A stretch of 64,000 bases of DNA, from NCBI RefSeq assembly GCF_964355755.1, contig NC_092671.1, forward strand, positions 34,739,304 through 34,803,303, read 5' to 3'. This document shows positions 9,975-20,277 of the stretch, piece after piece; position 1 is the first letter of the stretch, and every line of letters begins with the position of its first letter. Made by a program: the position numbers and the translations under genes. Under the pieces are notes generated by a model. That model was not told the DNA's origin. It did no database searches and saw nothing but the letters and a program-made list of their open reading frames with translations. This stretch comes from Antedon mediterranea (Eukaryota; Echinodermata; Crinoidea; Comatulida; Antedonidae).

Positions 9975-10565
9975 GGCAACGATGGCTTTTTCACTATCAG
10001 ACGAAATACGCCACTTTTTTTACTGGCATTCTGTACCAATATGAATTAGCATTTCGAAGCACCTACTCCATTTTTGTAGTGGCGAGAGCCATAGCTGTAG
10101 GCTTCTTCACTTGACGATGGGAATTTATCCAAATCATTAAACTGTTTTGGAGTAGCTCCACATAACATCGCATTGAATACTTGGTTTCAGTCAAAGCATT
10201 CACGACCTTTTGGTCAACTATGGTGAATTGTAAATTGTAGTGTATTTAGATGTTGTCTTTTCTGTTTTCATCTCCAGCCAGTTCATAGTTAATTAATATC
10301 AAATAATATATTGAATTGCAGGTGTAAAGGTCGGCAAAATCACGAGGAAGTATCTTTATGTTCAACTACTTCTTCTTTAATTTCTTCTTTTTTTAACTGA
10401 ACAATTCGAAGTGCAGTTTGGTCCAGCAAGCTCTTGCTGAATCTTCTTTAACCGTTATATTATTTGCGTAGCATCTATGCTTAGCTTCCCTCATGTTCCA
10501 CAAACCTGTTTGGTATGACTGTTTTGTCATATCAGTTTCAACTAGCTAAAAGTGACAAAGCTTTT

Positions 10566-10886
10566 TCACTTGTAAACTTGATCTGTTCTGTTTTTTATCT
10601 CGGATATTAACTTTCTTATTTTAGCTGGTCTTAATGGTGTTAGCATTGCAAACTTCAGCACATATTTTAAATGTGAATTTTGCTTATAGACGCCTTGTGA
10701 AGCAGCATAGAGAAGTTCTTCTGGTTCTCTGACTAATAATAGCTGATGAAATGAACCTTGTGACGGCCATACTTGTACCATCTTCTTCGTAAATAATAAA
10801 GAAAATAGTTTGATAGTTTTAGTAGTATACTCCAAAAGTTCTTTTGGTATGTTCTCGTCATTCCTTACATTGTAATGTAAACGCAA
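10566..10886 (-). CDS. Unassigned 106-codon ORF
   Basis: An open frame inside the TIR-bounded element. The peptide is basic and mostly helical in appearance, and I recognise no family. The upstream minus-strand sequence, out of this frame, could add CNVC, a possible zinc-binding pair. It may be a remnant of a transposase or chance coding. No splice sites or start context support it strongly. Confidence 0.2.
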   Translation of the reverse strand: MRLHYNVRNDENIPKELLEYTTKTIKLFSLLFTKKMVQVWPSQGSFHQLLLVREPEELLYAASQGVYKQNSHLKYVLKFAMLTPLRPAKIRKLISEIKNRTDQVYK

Positions 10887-11689
10887 TTCACGTAAACATA
10901 CATTGCAGGCTAGTTCAATGTTGGTAATTAAACCAGCCGAATGGACAGCTTTAAAGGTTGTATTTTGATATGGAGGCCATGTTACCTGTACCTACATTTA
11001 TGAATGCTTATTCTCACACTGGTAGCATTCTCTTTTCCAATACAGACGCGTCGTGGAAAGGTTTTTTCTTCGTCAAGTTTGTGCGATGGCGGTACATCAA
11101 TGTGTCAATGAAAATGCATTATACATTTATTTAAAACGGGACATTTAAACAGCTTCCTATATGCAATGTCGCAAATTTTCGCAGCCAAATTTGGTATTAA
11201 CGTAAAGCTCAAGCTTTGCTCAAAATATTAATGTCAAAATTAGCGCGCGAATCGACGCGAATTCAAACTATTTTATTGGTTTTACTTTAAAAATATGATT
11301 TTTTGGTATTTTTGGGCTATATTTTGTGACTTTTAACCCTAAAATAAAGCAATAATCGAAAATGTTATTTTACTGCCTAATATTATTAATAACAGACAAC
11401 AATTTCATGCAGTATCAAATCCATTGCTTTTTTCTAAAAAAAATAACAGCGAATTTATCAAAACTGTTGTTTTTGCTCATTTTAAGTGAAATGTTATGGT
11501 TTCTTCAAGTTTCCATGGTTACAAGACACTATTAAAATTTACAAAAAATAAAATCATTAGTGGATTTATATAATTTAAAATGTCTTCTTCCTAATCCAAT
11601 ATTAAAATGTTTGGAATGCCACATTTACCATTTTGGACTTTTGGCACACTTTGAATTGATTCTGGCCCACACTGTGCGGCCGGGTACGG

Positions 11690-11945
11690 GATGATATACA
11701 TAGATAGCTAGGCAAGTAGGCCTAGTAGTAGGCCTGGCTAGTACTACTAGTACTAGCCTAGGCCTAGACCCTAGGCTACTACTACTAGTAGTAGTAGTAC
11801 TACTAGCTATATACTACTACTAGGCCTAGATAGGCCCCTATATAGGCTAGCCTTAGGCCTAGATCCTCAGTCTAGCTTGCCCTACTCCCTAACCGGGTGC
11901 TGGCAGTAAAACACTTACAGTACTTTGTTGACTGCCTAGCTAAGC
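11690..11945. repeat. TAGGCC/TAGTAC low-complexity DNA
   Basis: Dense runs of TACTACTAG and AGGCCTAG words. The same composition recurs at 26430-26530 and 35960-36610. Non-coding. Confidence 0.7.
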
Positions 11946-12029
11946 CTGTCTTTAGGGGTGTCACGAAACCTAAGACCACGAAAGCTAAGACCCCCTAAGA
12001 CCTAAGATCACGAAAGCTAAGACCCAAGA

Positions 12030-12166
12030 TATTACAAGTGTGACTCGTCAACACGGTTCTTTTAATTCAACTACTGTTTTTATTACTTCACCGAGCGTAA
12101 CGTAGTTTGCATAATTTGCAAATAACAAACAAATATAATTAGCATATTAACAGAACATATGTGACA
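12030..12166 (-). repeat. 3' LTR of the Gypsy element
   Basis: Matches 16477-16613 base for base as far as I can compare by eye. It is preceded by CAAGA. Confidence 0.92.
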
Positions 12167-12180
12167 TCTTTCCTTTTCTA
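12167..12180 (-). other. Polypurine tract
   Basis: The coding strand reads AGAAAAGGAAAGA directly before the LTR start TGTCAC. Confidence 0.8.
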
Positions 12181-12300
12181 ACAAAATAAATTTCTAAAGT
12201 TTAATTTTTATCTTTTTTTTAAAAATTAATATCAAAAGTAAATTAGACACGATATATCACATTCTCATAAATAAATAATATTACTTTTCCTTAAACATAA

Positions 12301-12395
12301 ATTGTTTCTTAGATCACATTCATATGTTTCAAATTGTTTCTTAGATCACATTCATATGTTTCAAATTGTTTCTTAGATCACATTCATATGTTTCA
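12301..12395. repeat. Three 32-bp tandem repeats in the Gypsy 3' UTR
   Basis: Three units built on ATTGTTTCTTAGATCACATT plus 12 bases, the third missing its last base. They are identical to each other and lie between the gag-pol stop codon and the polypurine tract. Confidence 0.9.
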
Positions 12396-12450
12396 TACAT
12401 TATAGGATGGTTTGAAAATAAACATAAAATGAAGTTAATTATTGATACAT

Positions 12451-15400
12451 TTATTTATAATCCAATCGATCCGGTGGACGACTAACACGATCACTTCTAC
12501 GTAAGGGTGGTGCTTCCGGTACCTTCTGCAAAGTTGGTACGCCCTTCTGCAAAGTATCCGGTTGTTGAGTGTTTAATAAATGTTGTCGATTCCGTCTGTA
12601 CGACGTTCCATCTTCGGTCATCACTACATATGAACGGGGTAGCTCATGTTCATTAGCCACAACAGCAGGTTCCCATTGCCGTCCTTTCAATATTCTCACG
12701 TTGTCCCCTTTTCTTAGTTTCGTCAATACACGTGTACCACGATCATAATATTTTGTCATAGACTGTTGACGTGACTGAAGAAAATCTCTAGCTCCGACAA
12801 TAACTTGTGGTTGCAGCAATGTATGTGTGACTGGAAGTGTTGACCTTAACTTTCTGCTCATCAACAACTGAGCAGGAGAACAATTCAACCCTGCAATAGG
12901 TGAATCACGATAGTCTAGTAGAGCAAGATGAAAATCGCTTCCCTCATCAACGGACTTCCTCATGAGTTGCTTAATGGTTTGGACGAAACGTTCAACTTGC
13001 CCATTACTTCTGGCATATGTCGGACTGGACGTCACTAAATCAAACCCCCACTGGTTAGCAAACCGTTTGAACTCGTAGCTGGCGAACGGCATGTTATCAG
13101 TCATTAATATTTCAGGGATGCCATGTCTTGAGAATATAGATTTCAATTTTTTGATGATTTCTCCAGCCGTTTTGCTAGTGAGTGTCACTACTTCCGGGTA
13201 TTTGGAAAAATAGTCAACTACAATAAGATGATCTCTGCCAGCGAATGTAAATATATCCGCGCCCAGCTTAGCCCATGGTCTCATAGGAACCTTATGTGGA
13301 ATGATCGGCTCCCGTTGATTTCTACGCATGAACTTTACACAAACAGGGCACCTTGACACTACTGATTCTATATCGTTGGTCATACCTGGCCAATACAAAA
13401 TAGACCTGGCCCTCGCCTTACACTTCTCCATCCCAAGGTGACTTTCATGAATTTTATTCAGCATATCTGCTCTCATTTGGCTAGGAACAATCAACTTCTC
13501 ACCTAAAAACACAAGACCATCAATTTCATGTATCTCATCACGAAGATGCCAATACTGCCTAACTTGCTCCGGTGCACCCCATCTATGTTTAGGCCACCCG
13601 CTTTTGCATGTTAGAATTAGAGTTTGGAGTATCACATCTGCATGTGTAGCTCGTATTGCTTCTTCAATTTTTGCTTTACTCATGGGCAATATTTCGTCTA
13701 GACTATGCACCCTATATTTCAACTGTTCAAGGGGTTGGGCATCACGATCAACCTTATCAGGATATGCTCTGCTGAGAGCATCAGCTATGTACATGTACTT
13801 TCCAGGAACATACTTAACATCAAGCTCATACTTTATCAATTTGAGCAGCATTTGTTGTATTCTAGGACTAGCTTTATGGAGTGGTTTACGTGTGATTGTT
13901 TCGAGTGGTTTATGGTCAGTGTGAACTTCAACAGCTCGGCCATATACATATTGGTGGTATTTGTGTATAGAAAAGCAGATCGCCAACATCTCCTTCTCAA
14001 TTTGTGAGTAATTAACTTCAGCTGATGTTAACGACCTAGAGGCAAACGCAACCGGATGACCCTCTTGAAGCAAACAGCTTCCGAGCCCTGTGGATGATGC
14101 ATCACATTGGATAATGGTTGGCTTCTGTGGATCAAAGAAACTTAAGACTGGTTTGCTACTAATCAACGCCTTTAACTGCCTCAGGGATTCTGCTTGTTCT
14201 GGACCCCAAAACCATGCAACATCTTTCTTGAGCAATTCCCGGAGAGGTGCACTCACATTGGACATATTAGGTATGAATTGTGACAGATAATTAAGCATCC
14301 CCATTATACGTTGCAAGTCAGATTTACATTGTGGGTCAGGCATTTCTTTGATAACTCTAACCTTTTCTTCGTCTGGTTTCTGTCCATCGGCACTCACCAC
14401 GTTTCCCATGAACACCAATTCAGACTGTTTATACTTAAGCTTGCTTCCATTGAATTTGGCATTGTTCGCTCTGGCCGTATCCATCACCCTCTGTACTGTT
14501 GCATTATGCTCTGCTTCACTACCTGTAGCTATAATCATATCATCAGATATTATGTGTACGTTAGGTATATGACCAAATATTTGCTGGTTTCGTTTCTGTA
14601 GCACCTCACTAGCACTGCAGATACCAAATGGCATTCTTAGAAAACTGTATCGTCCAAAAGGAGTATTGAATGTACATATATCTGCGCTAGCGTCAGTAAG
14701 AGGAACTTGCCAGTACGCATCTTTCTGGTCAAAGACAGTGAAAAGTGTTTTACCTGACAGCTGACTCACTACGTCCTTACCGGTCGGTATCATATGATGT
14801 TCACGTCTAATGGCTTTGTTCAAATCACGTGGATCCAAACACAACCTCAAGGATCCGTCTCGTTTCTCCACTATCACTAGGCTGTTGACCCAATCTGTTG
14901 GTTTGTCGGTCCGTTTAATCACGCCCCTCTTCTCCATATCGTCAAGTTTTTCTTTCAGCTTGGTATGCAGACTAAGTGGCACCCTGCGGGGTGGATGGAC
15001 TACCGGAGAAACACCACTTTTCAACTTGATGTCATAAGGATCTTGATATTTACCTAAACCTGTAAATACATCACGATTCTCTCGAATCAAAGAATCTTTA
15101 GTTAGTGCATGTACATATTTATTATTTATCACATTATCACTACACATCATATTGTTACCACGTTTGATCAGACCAAGCTCCCTACAGGCTTTCAATCCAA
15201 GTATAGGTGGACCATCAACATTAGTAATAAAGAAGTCATAATCATTTTGGATGTTATCAACTTTTACATTTAGAGTAACTTTACCAATATGTTTTACAAT
15301 TTCATCACTATAACTATATAGGTTAGTTTTAGAATGATATACTTTAATGTTCTTATGTCCTGGTAACTTTCTAAATGTTTCCAGTGGTATGCAGTTAACA

Positions 15401-16446
15401 CCTGCTCCTGTGTCAAGCTTCATCTTTAACACATTACCTCCCACAAACACATCATAGAACCAAGCGTTCTTGTCATCGTTATCTCTTAGAGTGTCAATAT
15501 AAAAGTACTCATTTTTATCTTTAACAGTTAAAGTGTCAATGTATAAGTCATTAGGATCACTTACACCTTCGGCAATAATATACTGTTCATCCATTGTATG
15601 TACAGCTCTTCCACGTCCACGACCGCGTCCTCGGGAAAAACGTTTGGTGCACACAGACTGAAAATGATTCAAACCCTTACACCCGTAGCATGTTTTACCA
15701 TAAGCTGGACACTGACGAGGTAGATGTGAAGAACCGCACCTGCTACATTTAATTTTGGCTGCATCCGTAAACTGATGATTCTGTTGACCACTAACCCTTG
15801 GCGTCTGTTTATGTGATTTGGTTCTTCTCAATGCATGAACCTTCGGCTTATAATCACTTGCAACACCGGCCATTTCAAGCTCGCGTCTAGAACTCTCAAA
15901 AGTTCTCATTCGGTGTATCACAGTATCAAGTGTAGCGTTGCCATCATCGCCCATAACTTTCATTTTCATCACTGGATTTGTTACACTGAAGAAAAGCTTA
16001 TCACGAATCGTACCGTCTTGATCCACAAATTTACAATTCACCGCCATTGTTCTTAAGTCATTCACAAACTCATCCAAACCCTGACCTTCGGGTCGTTCAT
16101 ATTGCCAATATTGCGCTCGTAACGCCATTATCGGGTCCCGTTTATTACAGTATTCATCATACTTTGACATTACTGTATCAAAATCATTATTGTCCTCTGC
16201 TGGGACATAATCTTCCTGACCCGGTTCGCCTACAAGATCAGTGAACGTAAAGTTGTTGTAAATATCTAAGCCACGCCCTTCCAGTGTAGTAATTAAAATT
16301 GCTACCTTTATTTCACCACTTTTACGTGCACTGCCAGTCGCTTTCAGAAAGAATGTAAATCTCTGTTTCCACCTTTTCCAAGCAGCAGACACACTAGGAC
16401 CATCAAAATCGAAGGGTGGAGGCGGCTTAAATTTCAACGATTCCAT
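12451..16446 (-). CDS. Gypsy Gag-Pol polyprotein
   Basis: One 1331-codon frame. Domains in order: gag capsid region (WKRWKQRFTFFLKATG near residue 24); two zinc knuckles around residues 234-268 (CSRCGSSHLPRQC, CYGCKGLNHFQSVC) followed by an RGRGRGR patch; aspartic protease (KLDTGAGVNCIP near 345); reverse transcriptase near 480-700 (LRLCLDPRDLN, FDQKDAYWQVP, the active site written ISDDM rather than the usual YxDD); RNase H (IQCDASSTGLGS, ALSRAYPD at its end); and integrase with an HHCC zinc-binding region (HESHLGMEKC to RCPVC) and a DDE core (GADIF, MTDNMPF, NGQVERF). The start lies 13 bases after the primer-binding site. The Mag/SURL-like assignment rests on organisation and LTR/PBS type. 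No frameshift or stop is present. Confidence 0.95.
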   Translation of the reverse strand: MESLKFKPPPPFDFDGPSVSAAWKRWKQRFTFFLKATGSARKSGEIKVAILITTLEGRGLDIYNNFTFTDLVGEPGQEDYVPAEDNNDFDTVMSKYDEYCNKRDPIMALRAQYWQYERPEGQGLDEFVNDLRTMAVNCKFVDQDGTIRDKLFFSVTNPVMKMKVMGDDGNATLDTVIHRMRTFESSRRELEMAGVASDYKPKVHALRRTKSHKQTPRVSGQQNHQFTDAAKIKCSRCGSSHLPRQCPAYGKTCYGCKGLNHFQSVCTKRFSRGRGRGRGRAVHTMDEQYIIAEGVSDPNDLYIDTLTVKDKNEYFYIDTLRDNDDKNAWFYDVFVGGNVLKMKLDTGAGVNCIPLETFRKLPGHKNIKVYHSKTNLYSYSDEIVKHIGKVTLNVKVDNIQNDYDFFITNVDGPPILGLKACRELGLIKRGNNMMCSDNVINNKYVHALTKDSLIRENRDVFTGLGKYQDPYDIKLKSGVSPVVHPPRRVPLSLHTKLKEKLDDMEKRGVIKRTDKPTDWVNSLVIVEKRDGSLRLCLDPRDLNKAIRREHHMIPTGKDVVSQLSGKTLFTVFDQKDAYWQVPLTDASADICTFNTPFGRYSFLRMPFGICSASEVLQKRNQQIFGHIPNVHIISDDMIIATGSEAEHNATVQRVMDTARANNAKFNGSKLKYKQSELVFMGNVVSADGQKPDEEKVRVIKEMPDPQCKSDLQRIMGMLNYLSQFIPNMSNVSAPLRELLKKDVAWFWGPEQAESLRQLKALISSKPVLSFFDPQKPTIIQCDASSTGLGSCLLQEGHPVAFASRSLTSAEVNYSQIEKEMLAICFSIHKYHQYVYGRAVEVHTDHKPLETITRKPLHKASPRIQQMLLKLIKYELDVKYVPGKYMYIADALSRAYPDKVDRDAQPLEQLKYRVHSLDEILPMSKAKIEEAIRATHADVILQTLILTCKSGWPKHRWGAPEQVRQYWHLRDEIHEIDGLVFLGEKLIVPSQMRADMLNKIHESHLGMEKCKARARSILYWPGMTNDIESVVSRCPVCVKFMRRNQREPIIPHKVPMRPWAKLGADIFTFAGRDHLIVVDYFSKYPEVVTLTSKTAGEIIKKLKSIFSRHGIPEILMTDNMPFASYEFKRFANQWGFDLVTSSPTYARSNGQVERFVQTIKQLMRKSVDEGSDFHLALLDYRDSPIAGLNCSPAQLLMSRKLRSTLPVTHTLLQPQVIVGARDFLQSRQQSMTKYYDRGTRVLTKLRKGDNVRILKGRQWEPAVVANEHELPRSYVVMTEDGTSYRRNRQHLLNTQQPDTLQKGVPTLQKVPEAPPLRRSDRVSRPPDRLDYK

Positions 16447-16459
16447 TTTGAGTGAATTT

Positions 16460-16476
16460 CCACTATTCTGACACCA
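16460..16476 (-). other. Primer-binding site
   Basis: TGGTGTCAGAATAGTGG immediately follows the 5' LTR on the coding strand. TGGTGTCAGAA-type sites are common in Mag-like Gypsy elements. Confidence 0.75.
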
Positions 16477-16613
16477 TATTACAAGTGTGACTCGTCAACA
16501 CGGTTCTTTTAATTCAACTACTGTTTTTATTACTTCACCGAGCGTAACGTAGTTTGCATAATTTGCAAATAACAAACAAATATAATTAGCATATTAACAG
16601 AACATATGTGACA
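16477..16613 (-). repeat. 5' LTR of the Gypsy element
   Basis: 137 bp, same sequence as the LTR at 12030. It is followed by the target duplication CAAGA. Confidence 0.92.
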
Positions 16614-16795
16614 CAAGACCTAAGATTACAAATTCTAAGATATACTACAGCTTAAAAACAATACTTGTTTATCCATACATAATTTTAAACACAGTAGGTT
16701 TCATTTATTACCATAAATATAATTAAATACTACCGCAAAACATAGATAAACTCACATTATTTTCGCCCGTTGAGTAAATGTATATTTTTTTCTTT

Positions 16796-17873
16796 GGGTG
16801 TCACGAAAGCTCAGACCACGAAAGCTCAGACCCCCTAAGACCTAAGATCACGAAAGCTAAGACCCAACACCTAAGAATAAGATTACAAATATTTATCTTT
16901 CGCACCTGCCTTGTATTTTAACTCCTAACATTTATTCTGAATACCACACCTTAGAATTGGCACTTTCATGAAAAAGAATCACATAAAAAGTAACAAATAC
17001 ATTTTTAAATTGATGATTTTACAGACGTTTTTCTCGCACACAAAATGACTAGCCTACAGTACAGTAGGCCTACCACGTGGGCCATGTTCAATGTTTTTGT
17101 TTCTATGGAACGTCAAAAGAGCAAAAATTATATAGAGGGCTGAAAACTCTGTGGAGTCCATCTACAGTGTGGATGGAACAATGTAAAATTAAAATTGTAA
17201 TGATAATAGTATAATCATGCAAGTACGAAGAAATAAATACTGGCAAATAAATTTTAATTTAAAAATCATGATAAGTTTTTTTGTTTCGTTTTCTTTCTGT
17301 TTTTATACTTGTACTATTATTGTTTCCATAGAAACAAAAACATTGAGCATGGGGAGCTCGAGGAGTTACATTACAGTATACAAAGAAACACATCTGTAAA
17401 ATCATCAATTTAAAGGATTTATTTATTTGTTATTACTGTATGTGTTTCTCCTTCTGAAAGTACTTATAAGTCCTAATTTTAAAGTGTGGTGTTCAGGATA
17501 AAGTTAGTCAACAAATTTGGAGTCAAAATACAAGAAAGGCAGGTGCGTAAGAAAAACATCCTCTGAACCAACACAATGGAGTAAATATATACCAACAAAC
17601 AACCCGTCAAGTTTGTTTGTTGTAAAGAAAAAATATACATTTACTCAACGGGCGAAAATAATGTGAGTTTATCTATGTTTTGCGGTAGTATTAAATTATA
17701 TTTATGGTAATAAATGAAACCTTCTGTGTTTAAAATTATGTATGGATAAACAAGTATTGTTTTTAAGCTGTAGTATATCTTAGTATTTGTAATCTTAGGT
17801 GTTGGGTCTTAGCTTTCGTGATCTTAGGTCTTAGGGGGTCTGAGCTTTCGTGGTCTGAGCTTTCGTGACACCC
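16796..17873. mobile_element. Mutator-like TIR element, inner inverted copy
   Basis: 1078 bp with the same GGGTGTCACGAAAG ends as the outer element, flanked by a perfect 10-bp duplication TTTTTTCTTT (16786-16795 and 17874-17883). Its left half matches the right half of the outer copy in reverse complement, so it sits in the opposite orientation. No ORF. It shows that this family moved after the outer copy was established. Confidence 0.85.
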
Positions 17874-18687
17874 TTTTTTCTTTACAACAAACAAACTTAC
17901 TCCATTGTGTTGGTTCAGAGGATGTTTTTCTTACGCACCTGCCTTTCTTGTATTTTGACTCCAAATTTGTTAACTAACTTTATCCTGAATACCACACTTT
18001 AAATTAGGATTTATAAGTACTTTCAGACGGAGAAACACATAAAAACAAATAATTAAATCCTTTAAATTGATGATTTTACAGACATGTTTCTTTGTATACT
18101 GTAACTCCTCGAGCTCCGCCCATGCTCAATGTTTTTGTTTCTATGGAGCGCCAAAAGAGCAACAATAATAGTACAAGTATAAAAACAGAAAGAAAACGAA
18201 ACAAATCATGATTTTTAAATTAAAATTTATTTGCCAGTATTTATTTCTTCGTACTTGCATGATTATACTATTATCATTACAATTTAAATTTTACATTGTT
18301 CCATCCACACTGTAGATGGACTCCACAGAGTTTTCAGCCCTCTATATAATTTTGCTCTTTTGACGTTCCATAAAAACAAAAACATTGAACATGGTAGGCC
18401 TACAACTGCTACTGTACTGTAGGCTAGTCATGCGAAATTCGCAAACAGTTTGTGTGCGAGAAAAACGTCTGTAAAATCATCAATTTAAAAATGTATTTGT
18501 TACTTTTTATGTGATTCTTTTTCATAAAAGTGCCAATTCTAAGGTGTGGATAAATGTTGGGAGTTAAAATACAAGGCAGGTGCGAAAGATAAATATTTGT
18601 AATCTTTGGTCTTGGGTCTTAGCTTTCGTGATCTTAGGTCTTAGGGGGTCTTAGCTTTCGTGGTCTTCGTGACACCCCTGTCTTTAG

Positions 18688-20277
18688 GGCGTATCCAGGG
18701 CCCTAAACGGTGGTGGTGTATGTAGTTGTAGGCTGAGCACGTGGGAAAATTTGGGATCATGCGCATGCTCAAATCACTATAAATATTTGAAAATATTATG
18801 ACGTTTTGATAAATAAAAAATAATTTATAATGTACTTTAAAGAAATATATTCTATACTTGCTTAAAATTCAATATTTATAAAGTTTTTAAAAAACTATTT
18901 TAATAAACTCTTAAATACATTAGCGTAATCACGATGCCAAAACATCGTCTGGTTCAGGACAAGTAAGTACTTGATAACTTTCGTCACTGGTGTGATCAAT
19001 GACGAATCAGTAATAACTGCGATATACATAGTAACGGTTACAGAATCGGGTGCAGGCAATGGGTTTTGGTTGCATTTAACCGGTTGTTTTTTTATTTTTA
19101 TAAGTGAAACATTTTTTTTTCTGCATAAGTGATTAACTTTATTAAAACAAAAAACAAAATGGCCTAGGCCTATTCAAAATATGATTTTATTAATCTTTAT
19201 TGTTCGTGTTTTTGGGACAATACATCTTTAAATTACTAATATAGGTCTATATTACAGATACTATTCATGATCTAATACAGTTACGTAGGTCTACTAATAA
19301 TAGTTACTCGTTCTGAATTTTGGAGCTGTATCTAATCTTAGTTACGAAATGAGAGAACCGCCGTACTCTGATTATTGTACTAATTGCAATCTCACTTTGG
19401 GTTTTGATGTTGAACTTGTTTTTCGCTCCTCTATATCAATATAGCCAGTACCATATATAAAGGAATCTGTAGAGTAAAAGTATCAAAAACAGTTCCCACC
19501 AGCCGCGGACAAACGTATACTCACTACTCACTAATCAAACAATTGTTCTTCATTATAAACACCATTTGCCAAAAATATTTACCACCAGAGGAAGAATTGT
19601 TCTGACAATGATAAACTGAAAGCCAAAACGAAAACATTGTACAGTATATCGAACATACTGTCTACATACATCTCATAGACTCTTCTCAGACGTGCTGTGG
19701 CGTTTGACTCTACAGCTCACTATGTCGGTCGATTAGTCGGTCTGTTGGTCGGTAAACACTAACTTGAGCACGCGACTGCAGCCATTTTCAGCCGTAGTAC
19801 ACTAAGCTTCCGCGTGATAAAGTTTCATAATGCTTCCGTCTTCTTGAATATAACTGAATTGTTTGTTTGTTGTTTGTCTAATAACATACACAGGTTTATG
19901 GACTAATATCGGAATAATGCAATGTTTATAGTGTATTGTCATTTCAGTTAGACTTCTGCAACATTAGCACGGATACTCCCTCTCCAAATGCTGTCTAATA
20001 ATTATTGAAATGCAATATTTGGTTAGCTTAGTTGTGTGATATAAGTCGTCAGCTTATAGTTTTTGAGTAAATGTTTGTTTTCTGATAACGGAATACAAGT
20101 GTTTCAAAGCAACTGTGACTTTAGACCAGATATTTGTATTGTCATCAATTAATGCTAAAGTACAAAAACGGTACGGGAATAACTCTTTCCGCATGCCGTT
20201 CCTTTGGTTCACTTGCGTAGACACAATTATACTACACCACCTCTCAGTATCTGCATTCTGCATTAATAGGACCTAAA
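18688..20277. other. Upstream region of the first two-pass membrane gene
   Basis: No ORF of note. GGGACAATACATCTTTAA at about 19215 is the end sequence of a TTAA-flanked MITE family found elsewhere in the window. The block 19736-19785 repeats 246-293. A TATA box or transcription start cannot be assigned with confidence. Confidence 0.45.

Larger units (their letters stand above)
8753..11676. mobile_element. TIR-bounded element, possibly hAT-like
   Basis: The left end (CACAGTGGGCCAGAATTGG and the next 20 bases) and the reverse complement of the right end (CACAGTGTGGGCCAGAATC...) form imperfect terminal inverted repeats of about 40 bp sharing TTCAAAGTGTGCCAAAAGTC. The CAGTG-type end would fit hAT elements, but the GC-rich flanks do not give a clean 8-bp duplication. 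Inside are a SINE, a degenerate direct repeat (8830-8930 and 9135-9225) and one unassigned ORF. No transposase is recognised, so it is probably a decayed or non-autonomous copy. Confidence 0.5.
12030..16613 (-). mobile_element. Full-length Gypsy LTR retrotransposon
   Basis: 137-bp LTRs (12030-12166 and 16477-16613) appear identical by eye and begin TGTCACATATG on the coding strand. The element is flanked by the 5-bp duplication CAAGA (12025-12029 and 16614-16618). It has a primer-binding site, a polypurine tract and an uninterrupted gag-pol ORF. Everything required for an autonomous element is in place, which points to a very recent and possibly active insertion. It landed inside the outer Mutator-like element. 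Confidence 0.95.
11956..18677. mobile_element. Mutator-like TIR element, outer copy, carrying two insertions
   Basis: The ends are GGGTGTCACGAA and its reverse complement, followed inward by repeated CTAAGACCACGAAAG-type words that make TIRs of about 70 bp. It is flanked by a perfect 10-bp duplication CTGTCTTTAG (11946-11955 and 18678-18687). Without the Gypsy element (12030-16613 plus its target duplication) and the inner copy (16796-17873 plus its duplication) the element would be about 1.05 kb. It has no ORF, so it is non-autonomous. Target duplications of 9-11 bp with long TIRs are characteristic of Mutator-like elements, and that assignment is inference. Confidence 0.8.

Noticed and set aside
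8745-11684. 8-bp hAT target duplication around the TIR element
   Set aside because: The flanks GGCCGGCC and CGGCCGGG are similar only because both are GC-rich. They are not identical.
13604-15037. Plus-strand frames across the Gypsy ORF
   Set aside because: Antisense shadows of the gag-pol frame with no domain of their own.
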